Assembly: GCA_004794785.1 (NCBI GenBank)
Contig: SJOL01007418.1
Coordinates: 712,367-776,366, forward strand
DNA: 64,000 nt
Source of the DNA: Opisthorchis felineus
Taxonomy: Eukaryota; Platyhelminthes; Trematoda; Opisthorchiida; Opisthorchiidae
Reading direction: 5' to 3'
The notes beneath the pieces were generated by a model. That model saw only the letters and a list, made by a program, of their open reading frames with translations. It ran no database searches and was not told where the DNA came from. Position numbers and translations under genes: made by a program. Shown here piece by piece: positions 25,501 through 33,310 of the stretch. Each line of letters begins with the position of its first letter. Within the stretch, counting starts at the first letter, position 1.

Positions 25501-28500
25501 TTCTCTACCGTATTGTGCGTCCATCGCATGTGCCATCAACCTATATCTTTTTTGCTTTATTTTACATTGTGTCACCCGTTAAAGATGACACCAGTGGCGT
25601 CTACAAAGGCACTCAGCCCGGCAAACGCTGATTCCGCAACGGCCATCCAATTTCTTGGAACGTCCCATCTCGTCATGGGAACAAATCGTGGTTTCCTAAT
25701 TCTACTCAGGATTACCGCTAGAAGTTCGGACTGGAAAGTGGTTCCTCTACGGATTCTAAAAGAACACGTGAACCAGAATTCGCACTTTAATTGTTTACAC
25801 CAGCTAGGAGTGTTTCCCTCGGAAGTTTCGTTTGACCCTACAAATTTCACATCACGTTTCGTTGGAACGGCATTCTCCAAGGACCATTTGAGAAAATGTG
25901 AACGTATTATTCCCGGAGTACAGAATACAGCAATACATATGCAGAGCAACAGGACAATTTTGTCAGAGTTTAAACAAACGGAACAAACACCTGCGTGAGT
26001 TTAGCTGAGTAACGTTTGTTTGTGTATAGACTGCCTATGACTGGTAATGTTCTTTTCCAACGTTATGAAACGAGTGAATCGCACAATAAAATTCCGGGGG
26101 CATACTGTCCCGAAAAATCCCTTTTATGGTGTTCAGTTATACTGGAAAGTCTTGGGAAAGCACGAGTGAAATTTCTGAACCGTCTGTTTAGGTTTATATG
26201 TGAGAGTAGGTTTATCTTCTATACGGATGAAATAATCCATCTTCATTTTAACTATGTTCGCAAACTAATTTCGCCTTTAAGGGAGACTTTCATGAATCCC
26301 AGCTGAGACGCCCGTGTATGGTATTTCACAACTGGATGTGCTGCATAAAAGCCGAGATATTGTAATATACCTTCCTGACGGAAGACTACCCAACTCATCG
26401 ACGGTCGGTTTAGCTCTTCTTGGCGCTTATCATGTAAACGTAGTCCCCGAGTTTCCATCTACCGGCTGAAGAGATCTCAGCAACCATATAATTGATGTTA
26501 TCTCAAGAAAGGTACTTAGTTATCTTGAACATCGTTCCAACGGATGCAAGAGGTGACCTTTATGCAGCACATTCATTTCAAGAGTACCATAATCGAGAGT
26601 TTCAGTCGAGTCTCTCGTAATTTGCAAGTGATTATATTTTGCCAGTTGCGTAAAGCATGGTATTCAAGCAGAGCATAAGGCTGATGAAAACTAGGAGACT
26701 ACACCCACAAGAAGAACCACAAGAAGAGCGATGTCACTCGTGGGGTGTCCAACAGTTTTATGCAATCTTATAACTAATGTTACTTCTAGCCGCTCTTTAC
26801 AGTTATTATCGGCACTGTGGGCTGGCCCATGCGTGAGTGCCCAGACTTGCTATAACACTTCACTGAAGTCTCATCGTCCGACCTCTTGGCCGGGATCCAC
26901 TCAGGTTTCTTCGTGCCGATGAGGCTTCCCTGGGTCATTGGATCTCCAGCGCAACCACACCTGGACGCCCTACCCTACCGGCCTAGAAAACAACCATATA
27001 GAAGCCCCCAGATAGGGTCATCGTCATACGCAACCGAGTATCCTGGCCCCCTGTTGACCGAGAGAAAATCAGGAGAAGAAAAATGGACAGAACTGTATCA
27101 CTAATATGGGATCCCATCAAACCAACCGCCCTAATTATTGTTACCAGAACACTGGGCTGCCCTCACATCGAAGAGACAAGAGTGTTCAGAATCACCTTTA
27201 ATTCCGGCCAAGATTTAAAGACATTAACTTGAGCGGCATATCGAATTCGGGAGAATGAAGTCTTCTGGCAGACTTATCCCAACATTCCTCAGACCGAAAG
27301 AGTTTCTCAATAGGCAGCCTATGCATCCGTCGCCGGAACCGAAAGGCGTGGAAAACCCATTCTTATGTGCGGCTTGCAGCAGTCAGAGAGCTAAGTTATG
27401 TGGGCAAGTTATTGAGGAATACCAGGAAAAGTATAGGCCCGGTGCTTCGCCCTGGAGCATTCCACAATGGATTTATGAGCGTTCTAATGTGGTGTCGCAA
27501 AAAGCAGACGGTTTCGGTGTGCCATTTGGGACAACGTCTGATTAAGTTTGAGTGGACCACACGTACACCGCTACAGAATTCGCCGTGACTTCCCACCAAC
27601 AATTCCGAGAAGCAGAGGCGTCACTGTCTCTAGTCTAGCCCACTCGTGTGAATAGAAGGTCGGCTAGACAAAATGTATTATGCCAAAACCCGTATAATTT
27701 AGTTGCTCCCTGCTCCGATCATGCTAATAGTTAGTTTGCTGCGGTGAAATGACTGACTTTAGATAGCACCGGAAGAAAGGTAACAGTGTGGCAGTTGTTT
27801 GAGTAGGATTATCGCTACCTTTACAAGTTGGTAAAGATGCCGTTTTATCACTTCTCAGAGGACCGTTGTCCAGCATATTCCACTAGATCTTTGCCGGTAC
27901 CACTGTGATCTCGTCTTCCAGAAAATACAAAGCCCTCGGATTGGTTTTTCTGTTGTTGACCTCGGCATTCTATATTAGATTTTTTAGTTTTTTTTTTCTC
28001 AAGGGGCTCGATATAGCTGAGTTGTCAAGGCGCAAACATACTGACCGGAAGGTCCGTGGTTCAAACCCGACCTCAGCATTACGAGTGATCCTGTCTAGAC
28101 TTGGGTAAGCTGGTAGTACCTAGGCTCTCGTGCTTTCTTCGAGTGGCATGGCACCTGGGCACAGAAAGAATGGTACAGCTGGGCAACAACGACATTTGTG
28201 TCCCATGGCGGATGAGTTGGAGGCCAGCCCCTTACTAACGCAACAGAAGATAGACCGACGTGCCAAGGATGAACCCAAATAAGAAGACGCTGGTTGAGTA
28301 AACCACCGTCTGTTTCTTTCGGGATCCGAATTAGACGGCTTGCCGTTTCTAGTAAGACTAATACCCGTCATGCCTTAAACAAGTCTTGGACATTCATATG
28401 AAGAAACTTGAAATTGCCAGTTAATCGACCGACGAGGAGATATCACTACTTCTTCCAAGACGATGGAGGCGCAGTGTTTCCCTATACTTGTGTACTTTGT

Positions 28501-31500
28501 TAAAGTTGAATCATGGGGCTAGGGGTTGTATTGTTTCCAGCCCAGTCTTGTAATGTTATCCTCTTTGTGGTTCTGTTATGGTGAAGGACTTCGGTTTAAC
28601 GGGGTATGTAGATAGTATTGGCTGAGATATCTTATCTGGAAGGCTATCCAGTGATCTTCCATGCACTACCCTATCGCAATTTCTCGAATATTTTCCAGGT
28701 GTTGGCACACCAAATCCAGTTTTCTTCCATATGACAGGACACTGGGTATCTCATTTGCTTGCATGAATCACGTGGTGTTCGTAGGTCAGGTCTTTACTGC
28801 GGTGCAAGATATCCTACAACTTCTTGTCCTTCCATCCCGCTATATGGTCGACAGTGTCCAGAATGTTCAAGGTTCCGGTGAAGACAAGTCCGGTCTGGTT
28901 TGTGCACTTGTCTGACGTATTTACTGCTTCCTCTTAAGGCTTTTGCGAAACAGAAGGACAGGAGAAGAGTAAGAAGCCTGAAGCCTCTTAGACCGTCAGG
29001 ATAAATGGCTTTCTCTGAGGCGGAAACGGCCGATTATGGGGTCGTGGCAGATGAATAGCTATTGGCTGTTCGCCAGCGGTCGAGCAAAGGGTGCTACATT
29101 TCATGAACTGGTCGTGCAGCTCTGGCTTCCTCTGGGTGAAGATAAAAGAAGGAAGGGTCTAATCTTCGGTATTCGCAAACAACTTGGTGGACATCACGCT
29201 TATTTCCACAATTAGTAGCCCACTATCATTCTAGTTGGCCGATGGTAATAGTCATGAGTTGTAAGTTGAGAGCATCTTTAGTTGGAACCAGACCATGGAT
29301 GACTCCATTTTTGGTACAGTCACGCTCGCTTGTCAGGATTCTTATAAGACACTTAGCTGTGGTATTCTTTTTCCCATCTACCCCCCCCCACACCAGAAGA
29401 CCAACCAACTCACCAGGCCGGTAGTGAGCAGGAAGAACAGCTATCTCTTAACACGGGCGGGAAGTTTTACCGTACAGCTACGTCACTCCGACCTCTGCTC
29501 ATAACCGTGACAACGCTATTGAGAAGAGCACTTCAGAAGTCACTACCCAGCCCGACCTGGTCCAGTGCCAAGAAGTTCCAGACACTACCAAAAGCGGTCT
29601 TGGAATCCTGCGTCTGGCGCTTAAAGAATCCACAATATTACTGTATACCGCGCTGCACCTGGCACAGCCCTAGATCCTTTGAATAGTGCTAGGCGATAGG
29701 CCGTTTGACAAACCACTAAACTATTCCGCGGTCTTTGCCACAAAGAGACGACTAGCGAGCCTCAACCCCTAATTCAGAAGCCTACAGAGCTCACTTTTTG
29801 ACCTCATTTTACCTTCCGAATCCCGCAGCCAGTTACCCACTCTAGCCAGTACGTTCAGTCTCCATGAATGTAAGGGGGAAATTCTCCACAAACATAGCCG
29901 ACCTGACTGCCGTCGGCAGTTCTAATCTGATCGTGTTTGTTAGTTCTGGAACTCTTTACTTCCGTATTTTCCATCTGCACACAAATTGAAAGCTCTCAGA
30001 ATATGGCTCGCCTAGCTGCAACGTTGGATACTTACTCATTTTGAGAGCACCAGCTTTTGACTCTGTGGAAGAGAAGTTCGCGCTTGATGGGACCTTCGTG
30101 GAAAAAAAATGAATCCAGTGAAGATGGGCTTATTATATACCGACAAGACAAACGCGATTGACACAAGAAAACAGCGGGATCTTTCGGTATCTCTAGTTAA
30201 GTGCATAGGAATTCTGCCCTTGCTGTAAAGGCCGCCTGAAAGTCAAAGCTGTGCATCCTCCATGCTTGCCCCCTTCGTACGAGTTACTATAATTAATAAT
30301 CACGACAATGAATCAGCAGATATAACTTATGGGTATGAATAGCTTAAAATACCTCCAACAATGAATCAATTCGCATCACGTATCTCGAAGACCCGAGTTT
30401 GTCCCTCCTGGCAACGAACAATCCAACTTAGGTGAACAGAATGTTTTCCAAGTTAAATACTGCCGTAATAATCCCACCAAAACGTCTGGTTCTTCGTCTG
30501 AGTTTCACACAACCTGAACATACAGTGAAATGGAAGCGTGTTCATCTTTCACATAGAATAACGTGAGCAAATCAGCGAAAGTCCAGCATCAACAAAAGGG
30601 ACTCATTATTTTAAGTTTTTTGGAATTCCGACTGCGACACAGCGGAGAGTTTGTGAGTATCACGATCAAAAAAGAAGTCGACGATACTTGCTGTTTGCCG
30701 TAAACTAACCGATCATCGTATTGAGGCAAAGGTGAGATTATTCAAACGAGACGCAGGTTCATACAGTGAACTTCCACAACCCATACAACAGCAGGATTAT
30801 CCTTCATCTGCTACAACCTACAACAAAGTGCCGGGGTAATAATTTGAAAAAGTTCATAAATGATAAACTCCTTGGTGCCCCACTTGAATGCCATCTAAGC
30901 TTACAGCTTACAGCACAAGCGTTAGATTCTGTGTTCAATTAAGGCGAAGTATTACTGGGGTATCAGAGGTCACGACAATAAGATGAACCCCCAAAACAGG
31001 TGGTGAACTGTCGATGAGTTTTCAACAAAAATATTTCGGAGAATAATATGTTCTCCATTTTTTTCGTTTTTCTCAGATGGCTTTGGTTGGCGATCTCCGG
31101 TGACCGACGTCTCAGTGTGTGGTTATTCAGTGACCGACGGCAGCTTGAATGTGTGAATGAACACGTGGTTAGTTTGGAACGTTGCCATCTTATCGCCTGG
31201 TTGTTGCTGGATTCGATTGTTGACGTCAAGCCAATAGGAAAAACTGGGAATGCTGCTGAGAATCACGACTTTTGTGAAGAAGAAACCTGTGTGTCTGGGA
31301 GAGACCTGGACAGAAATTTTAAAGTCAGATTTGTCCAGAAGAAGCCAGCCCATAATAAAAGTGAGCGAGTATTCATCACCCATGTATCAGTTGTTTATCG
31401 TAAGTTACATTCGAGCATTATAAAGCTACCTTACTTCATTCAGCATGAAATTAAAGTTCAATCCCCGTGCTGACGGAGCTAGAAGCTCACAAAACCCTTA

Positions 31501-33145
31501 TTTGTTGTCCTCCTTATAGGACGTAACTGATGCGCGCCTAACGGCTCGCCAATTTACATTGGTGTATTTGAGTGAGAGCCAATCAGAGCTTTAAGCTCAT
31601 CCGACAAAGCAAGTTGTTAGTTGAAGCGGAACCTATATCGCCTTTCCCTTTCTGAAGGCAATGGATAATGCTGATTAATATCTACCATGTCGTCAATTTG
31701 AACCTTTCACAAGATCAGCATTAGACCGACCTAGGGGATGGGATGTGTTTCGGCATAAGTGGTCCACGCAGAGTACTGCTTTTTCAAAATAGCTGGTAAG
31801 TTTCATGACGGAAGTTCTGTGAGTCACTTCAAAGCTCTCACTCATTTTTTCGGAAGTTCCAAATCACCATTTATTAAGCTTACTGAGTTTACCACCTAGA
31901 ATACCCATCCGTGTGATCTGGGTGTACTGTCAATAGGAATTACTATACGAATGTCCATGTTACGAAGTGAGGGTCTCGCCGCAAAAAGTTGTATTTTATT
32001 CGGTAATTAAGATTTCGGGGAATATGTGAACAAATAAACGATGCTTAGGCATTCGGATGGATAACGGTACCTTCCTCACTTGTCATATTACGGCATATGG
32101 GGAGGAGCTAGGCTAAAGTTGGGTTGGTTGTCTGAGTGCTTAATTTTCACTTTTGTTACGGTGCTAATTTGCCCAAAATTTTACAGACCAACAGGCAAAT
32201 TCACAACCTTCAGTTCGCGTGGGCAATACTGCATAAGGACAGCAACCCATTTAACTGCAGTCACCATTAGAATCATTTAGATATTTTCAGGAACATGTCG
32301 GGGGTACATGTGTTGAAAGCGCAGACCGGTCTTATGTGCATTAGACAAATAGCTCCTGTTCTAAGCTTTCCTTACAGTTGACATGCAAACTTCCGATGGG
32401 ATTCGGAAGTGTTTATCCGGCGAACACTTACCATTATGAATCTGCTGACCCGATCTCCCTTCCTTTGTTCACATTATTAGCAAATTGTCTCTCCCCGTAA
32501 AAATTTATCCTTTTATTCGACAGCATTGGCACCACAAATTACGGATGCTTTGCATTCTGAAGAGTTCGAAATATCTATTACTGATGCTGCTTTTGATAAG
32601 TGAACTTCAGTCGCTGTTTTAGTTTGCAGATCTAGCACCGATGCATGGAAAACGCTCTCTTTCAACCTTTTTCAGGTGCGGTCGTTTACTGCTGATTCTT
32701 GTCGTTTTTAGGAACAATTTGTGCAATGGCACCTCTGGAGAGCATTTCAATCCTTATCGCGCACTCGAATTCAGTCAGTCAGACTCACTTGTGGCTTCAT
32801 TCCTTCTACCCCACACAAGTACCTATGAAACTATGCACAGTGCCCGGTATGCTGGATGCATTGCTTGTCACGCCTTCGAAAACCACTAACCAGTCACTCT
32901 CCATCGAACCTATACGGGCATTCATTCTCATGCGAGAAGTCGATCGACTGAAGTTACTGACAGCCGTTTTCGATGCTGAAGGCGCAGTTTGTAGCGACTG
33001 GGTTGAGCTGATCCGTTTACCATTATCAGCCTGCTCTAATGGTCCAAATCAACCGCTGCTTCGACTACTACCTGCCAGTGGCGCTGGCTTCGATCACGAA
33101 GCGTCTGTGGTTGTGGCTTTGGAGGCTAATTTGATTATTTTGTAA
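1113..33145 (+). CDS. WDR90: WD40-repeat protein, probable WDR90/POC16 orthologue (3' part, multi-exon)
   Basis: A spliced gene whose readable exons are listed separately. WDR90/POC16 is a centriole and basal-body microtubule-wall (inner scaffold) protein with an N-terminal DUF667/CFAP20-like domain followed by many WD40 repeats. Here only WD40 repeats and linker are seen, so the N-terminus must lie upstream of the window. WD signatures recur: [51 protein letters not shown] and [10 protein letters not shown]. Exon order follows my memory of vertebrate WDR90: a first WD block, a basic linker, the GY-to-Y(T/V)YTA-type block at 13.4 kb, then the [10 protein letters not shown] block near the C-terminus. 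Most junctions keep codon phase. Exceptions are 7150 to 13150, where an exon is missing, and the last junctions near 32.6 kb. MAPKBP1/WDR62 has a similar repeat lay-out and is the main alternative. Confidence 0.78.
1543..1590. repeat. (TA)24 microsatellite
   Basis: Uninterrupted TA dinucleotides in the first intron shown, between exons a and b. Apart from this I see nothing in that intron (1425-2100). Confidence 0.95.
2101..2509 (+). CDS. WDR90: WDR90-like exon b
   Basis: Acceptor TGTTTTTCAG, donor AAG|GTAAGT. In phase with exon a, the join reads DVTSMRCDR. The blade [17 protein letters not shown] is a clear WD40 strand pair, and it is followed by a second blade with [18 protein letters not shown]. 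An alternative donor (CCAG|GTGAAT at 2482) exists, but only the 2509 end joins the next exon in phase 0. Confidence 0.75.
2510..4607 (+). other. Intron, nothing recognised
   Basis: Intron of 2.1 kb between exons b and c. Only short motif-free open stretches are present. A T/A-rich segment near 3690-3780 is low-complexity. Confidence 0.5.
4608..4914 (+). CDS. WDR90: WDR90-like exon c
   Basis: Acceptor TTTCATACAG after a long pyrimidine tract, donor GCAG|GTAAGT. Phase 0 entry, one base left over at the end. It encodes WD-type segments [18 protein letters not shown] and [19 protein letters not shown], separated by an acidic/basic insert ([11 protein letters not shown]). The ORF continues upstream into the intron, but the splice acceptor and phase define the exon start. 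Confidence 0.75.
4915..6841 (+). other. Intron, nothing recognised
   Basis: Intron of 1.9 kb between exons c and d. No gene, RNA or repeat could be recognised. Confidence 0.5.
6842..7150 (+). CDS. WDR90: WDR90-like exon d
   Basis: Acceptor CCTTATCAG, donor GTG|GTGCGT. It joins exon c through a split Ala codon. It encodes [19 protein letters not shown], a canonical GH-start WD blade, ending with [12 protein letters not shown], so the last blade of the first WD block is here. One base is left over. This does not fit the acceptor at 13150, which needs two, so at least one further exon lies in the 6-kb gap. Confidence 0.72.
7539..7755 (+). CDS. Possible linker exon of the WDR90-like gene
   Basis: Open reading frame after a fair acceptor (CGAATCCAG), encoding a Ser-, Asn- and Lys-rich segment ([20 protein letters not shown], later [14 protein letters not shown]). 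The composition suits the hydrophilic linker expected between the first and second WD blocks. I found no convincing donor. The entry phase (two bases needed) does not match exon d, which leaves one. Treat as a candidate only. Confidence 0.22.
7945..8070 (+). repeat. Hammerhead-family repeat fragment, copy I
   Basis: Contains the post-ribozyme tail TTGAAGAGTTTTCAGCAATC and body words CTCGACCACTGTTCCAACAG and GCGACACATT shared with copies C and D. The ribozyme core itself is absent. Confidence 0.5.
10122..10487 (-). other. Unrecognised minus-strand open stretch
   Basis: A 121-codon open frame inside the 6-kb intron interval, on the strand opposite the WDR90-like gene. It includes [20 protein letters not shown] and [15 protein letters not shown], which look protein-like (Cys, His, Trp, basic). 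No family recognised. It could be a mobile-element fragment, a small antisense gene or chance. Confidence 0.2.
10818..10860. repeat. 14-bp minisatellite
   Basis: About three tandem copies of a unit close to GTCTTCTTGAACGC in an intron of the WDR90-like gene. The first unit carries an extra CTT. Confidence 0.85.
12498..12685. repeat. Foldback (inverted) repeat with 86-nt arms
   Basis: Arms 12498-12583 and 12600-12685 are inverted copies with about 80 percent identity (17 differences counted by eye) around a 16-base loop. Shared words include TTCTGTTC, TTGCAAA, GTTTCGTCC and GACATC. If transcribed with the host intron, it would fold into a long imperfect hairpin. It may be a foldback or MITE-type element. 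I did not see a target-site duplication with certainty. Confidence 0.8.
13150..13468 (+). CDS. WDR90: WDR90-like exon e (linker and start of second WD block)
   Basis: Acceptor TTCGTTTTATAG after a T-rich tract, donor GCT|GTAAGT. The first half is a basic, polar linker ([27 protein letters not shown]). The second half, [20 protein letters not shown] then SGLFVYTA, matches the conserved stretch that opens the second WD block of WDR90 as I remember it. It ends in phase 0, fitting the next exon exactly. Confidence 0.8.
13469..15401 (+). other. Intron, nothing recognised
   Basis: Intron of 1.9 kb between exons e and f. Short minus-strand open stretches (13513-13731, 13810-14064) and plus-strand ones (14183-14787) show no recognisable motif and no splice support. 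I see no gene or clear repeat. Confidence 0.5.
15402..15613 (+). CDS. WDR90: WDR90-like exon f
   Basis: Acceptor TTGCACCACAG, donor GTCG|GTAGGT. It joins exon e in phase 0, giving [21 protein letters not shown]. The blade [18 protein letters not shown] follows the usual xxLxLSPxxxLLxxxA WD pattern. Two bases are left over and completed in exon g. Confidence 0.78.
15748..15807 (+). CDS. WDR90: WDR90-like micro-exon g
   Basis: A 60-base exon between the acceptor TTTTTGTCATTAG and the donor CCA|GTAAGG. In phase with exon f it supplies the missing end of that blade ([13 protein letters not shown]), giving the typical RVW(E/D)xxS WD ending. Both entry and exit phases fit the neighbours, which is why I accept so small an exon. 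Confidence 0.65.
15808..17542 (+). other. Intron, nothing recognised
   Basis: Intron of 1.7 kb. Only short, motif-free open stretches are present (for example 16541-16750 on plus and 16882-17091 on minus). No repeat of the ribozyme family seen. Confidence 0.5.
17543..17855 (+). CDS. WDR90: WDR90-like exon h
   Basis: Exon encoding [13 protein letters not shown], a polar insert, then [20 protein letters not shown] with CLWCVRTW, a standard WD blade. The acceptor at 17543 (CAGTCATCAG) keeps phase with exon g. A later acceptor at 17633 also keeps phase and would drop about 30 residues. The donor is AAG|GTTTGT, weaker than its neighbours. It ends in phase 0. Confidence 0.7.
17856..18548 (+). other. 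Intron, nothing recognised
   Basis: Intron of 0.7 kb between exons h and i. No gene or clear repeat recognised. Confidence 0.5.
18549..18896 (+). CDS. WDR90: WDR90-like exon i
   Basis: Acceptor TTTTTTCCCCGTAG, donor GCAGAG|GTAAGA, phase 0 at both ends. It encodes [12 protein letters not shown] with [13 protein letters not shown], then a long variable insert, then [17 protein letters not shown]. These are two successive WD blades in the order expected for WDR90. Confidence 0.8.
18897..20830 (+). other. Intron, nothing recognised
   Basis: Intron of 1.9 kb. Open stretches on both strands (19242-19493 minus, 19796-20056 plus, 20007-20216 minus) lack motifs and splice support. Confidence 0.5.
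20831..21123 (+). CDS. WDR90: WDR90-like exon j
   Basis: Acceptor TGCTTTGACAG, donor TACG|GTATGT. Entry in phase 0 gives [20 protein letters not shown] followed by SGTLSLWRV, very close to the corresponding WDR90 blade as I remember it. It then runs [20 protein letters not shown], the start of the next blade. Two bases (CG) are left over. Confidence 0.83.
21211..21481 (+). CDS. WDR90: WDR90-like exon k
   Basis: After an 87-base intron (21124-21210), acceptor CTGTTCCAG, donor TTCAG|GTAGGT. The first base completes CGG (Arg), giving [12 protein letters not shown]. The blade ends [20 protein letters not shown], one of the clearest WD signatures in the gene. Phase 0 end. Confidence 0.83.
21482..23569 (+). 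other. Intron with a decayed ribozyme repeat
   Basis: Intron of 2.1 kb. It contains a minus-strand decayed copy of the hammerhead-bearing repeat (about 21585-21700). The rest shows no recognised gene. Confidence 0.55.
21585..21700 (-). repeat. Hammerhead-family repeat, copy H (decayed ribozyme)
   Basis: On the minus strand, GGGGACTACGCCTGC is followed by a decayed core, CCCCAAGGAGGACGAAACCGG, and the tail GAGCTGTTGATGAG. The palindromic stem III and the GAAA box remain, but the CUGAUGA box is lost (CGGTTGC). The ribozyme remnant spans 21601-21643. Confidence 0.5.
23570..23746 (+). CDS. WDR90: WDR90-like exon l
   Basis: Acceptor TTATATGTTACAG, donor CACAGG|GTACGA, phase 0 at both ends. It encodes a Cys-rich segment ([19 protein letters not shown]) and [20 protein letters not shown], the end of a WD blade. 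The position between exons k and m matches the Cys- and Pro-containing blade of WDR90. Confidence 0.72.
24780..24870 (-). repeat. Hammerhead-family repeat, copy B
   Basis: Minus-strand copy with an intact ribozyme (24808-24850), preceded on that strand by CTCCGAGGCTGAGC and followed by TGTCGAAGAGTTTGCAGC. It is arranged head-to-head with plus-strand copy C, about 110 bases away. Confidence 0.6.
24808..24850 (-). ncRNA. Type I hammerhead ribozyme (intact core)
   Basis: On the minus strand: stem I 5' arm GCTTAC, core CTGATGA, stem II GCCC/GGGT closed over CAAGAA, GAAA box, stem III ACCGGT, cleavage base C, then stem I 3' arm GTGGGC. All six stem I pairs can form, with two G-U wobbles. Every conserved core base of the hammerhead is present. 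Stem III is a self-complementary hexamer without a loop, so one molecule alone cannot close it. Two copies (a dimer or a multimeric transcript) could. Hammerheads with very short stem III are known from metazoan retroelements. Confidence 0.72.
24961..25190 (+). repeat. Hammerhead-family repeat, copy C
   Basis: Starts with the 3' half of the ribozyme (AGAAGGGTGAAACCGGTCAT, from 24977) but lacks CTGATGA. It continues TATGGTTTTCAGCAACCC, TCGAATGTCGTACCAACTGA, GCAGCACATTCAACTG and AAACGAGAGATTTAGCTGGG (near 25130). This gives the order of the repeat body downstream of the ribozyme. Confidence 0.6.
25585..25994 (+). CDS. WDR90: WDR90-like exon m
   Basis: Acceptor CCGTTAAAG behind a long T-rich tract, donor CTGC|GTGAGT. 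Phase 0 entry. The blade [20 protein letters not shown] with FLILLRIT is WD-like. The second half ([20 protein letters not shown] and onward) is less conserved and polar. Two bases (GC) are left over and form Ala with the first base of exon n, 5 kb downstream. Confidence 0.75.
26290..26640 (+). repeat. Hammerhead-family repeat, copy D (inverted pair)
   Basis: Contains a minus-strand decayed ribozyme (26403-26445; the core reads ATGATAA and TAAA). Directly after it comes a plus-strand tail and body: CTGAAGAGATCTCAGCAACC, GAACATCGTTCCAACGGATG, TGCAGCACATTCA and ATCGAGAGTTTCAGTCGAGT. It has the same inverted layout as copies B and C. Confidence 0.5.
28003..28390 (+). repeat. tRNA-derived SINE-like element
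   Basis: Begins with a tRNA-like head: an A box TAGCTGAGTTG (28014-28024) and a B box GGTTCAAACCC (28058-28068), 44 bases apart. The T stem and acceptor stem do not pair properly, so it is not a working tRNA gene. The right end is a guess; the body to about 28390 has no recognised motif. Confidence 0.5.
31077..31399 (+). CDS. WDR90: WDR90-like exon n
   Basis: Acceptor TTTCGTTTTTCTCAG, donor TATC|GTAAGT. In phase with exon m (split Ala codon). [20 protein letters not shown] matches closely the WDR90 segment near the C-terminus as I remember it. An acidic/basic tail follows ([20 protein letters not shown]) and ends near HVSVVY. One base is left over. Confidence 0.83.
31400..32523 (+). other. 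Intron, nothing recognised
   Basis: Intron of 1.1 kb between exon n and the uncertain exon o. No gene or clear repeat recognised. Confidence 0.45.
32524..32675 (+). CDS. WDR90: WDR90-like exon o (boundaries uncertain)
   Basis: Two in-phase starts are possible. From the acceptor TTATTCGACAG (start 32524) the frame reads [14 protein letters not shown] ... ITDAAFDK and then meets an in-frame TGA at 32601-32603. From the acceptor GAACTTCAG (start 32611) it avoids the TGA and reads [20 protein letters not shown] before the donor TTTTTCAG|GTGCGG. Both readings resemble consecutive parts of the WDR90 C-terminal region. The 32611 start is the simplest functional model; the 32524 start could be an alternative exon ending the protein early. 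Confidence 0.5.
32712..33145 (+). CDS. WDR90: WDR90-like terminal exon p
   Basis: The frame from 32699 is open to the TAA at 33143-33145 and includes [20 protein letters not shown], then [17 protein letters not shown] and [12 protein letters not shown]. The last part resembles the final WDR90 strand. The obvious acceptor (GTTTTTAG, start 32712) does not match the phase of exon o. A weaker one (CTCTGGAG, start 32741) does. The exon is probably real, but its left boundary is not settled. Confidence 0.55.
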
Positions 33146-33310
33146 TCACTACAGTAGAACAAAGCATAATATACAGTTCTAATGCAATAACAACTTTGGA
33201 CTAAAGGAAGAGGCTTTTGATTTTATCGAAACAATTATTTATCCTAATGAAAGCCTTCCCATTGTTTGAATTTTAAGCGGAGATTATATTTATCTTGATA
33301 AAACACGCTG
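33146..33310 (+). other. 3' flank of the WDR90-like gene
   Basis: No canonical AATAAA follows the stop codon within 200 bases. Only weak variants such as GCATAATATA and TGCAATAACA are present. The 3' UTR probably lies here and may run into the ribozyme repeat that starts at about 33310. Confidence 0.35.

Larger units (their letters stand above)
23747..25584 (+). other. Intron with head-to-head ribozyme repeats
   Basis: Intron of 1.8 kb. It holds one minus-strand and one plus-strand copy of the hammerhead-bearing repeat (24780-25190), listed separately. A short open stretch at 24419-24628 shows no motif. Confidence 0.6.
25995..31076 (+). other. 5-kb intron with repeats
   Basis: The second longest intron interval. 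It contains a ribozyme-family copy (26290-26640), a tRNA-derived SINE-like element (from about 28003), a poly-C run of nine at 29381-29389, and several motif-free open stretches, the longest at 27255-27545 (Cys-containing, not recognised). No gene of its own is supported. Confidence 0.55.

Noticed and set aside
25572..25949. Minus-strand open frames over the WDR90-like exons (also 31123-31383, 18528-18785, 21060-21352)
   Set aside because: They lie opposite exons with WD motifs and good splice sites, and they show no motif of their own.
28003..28075. Functional tRNA gene
   Set aside because: A and B boxes are present, but T and acceptor stems do not pair, so it fits a SINE head rather than a tRNA.
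32601..32603. TGA read as selenocysteine or by readthrough
   Set aside because: An in-phase acceptor at 32611 avoids the TGA, and WD40 proteins of this type are not selenoproteins.
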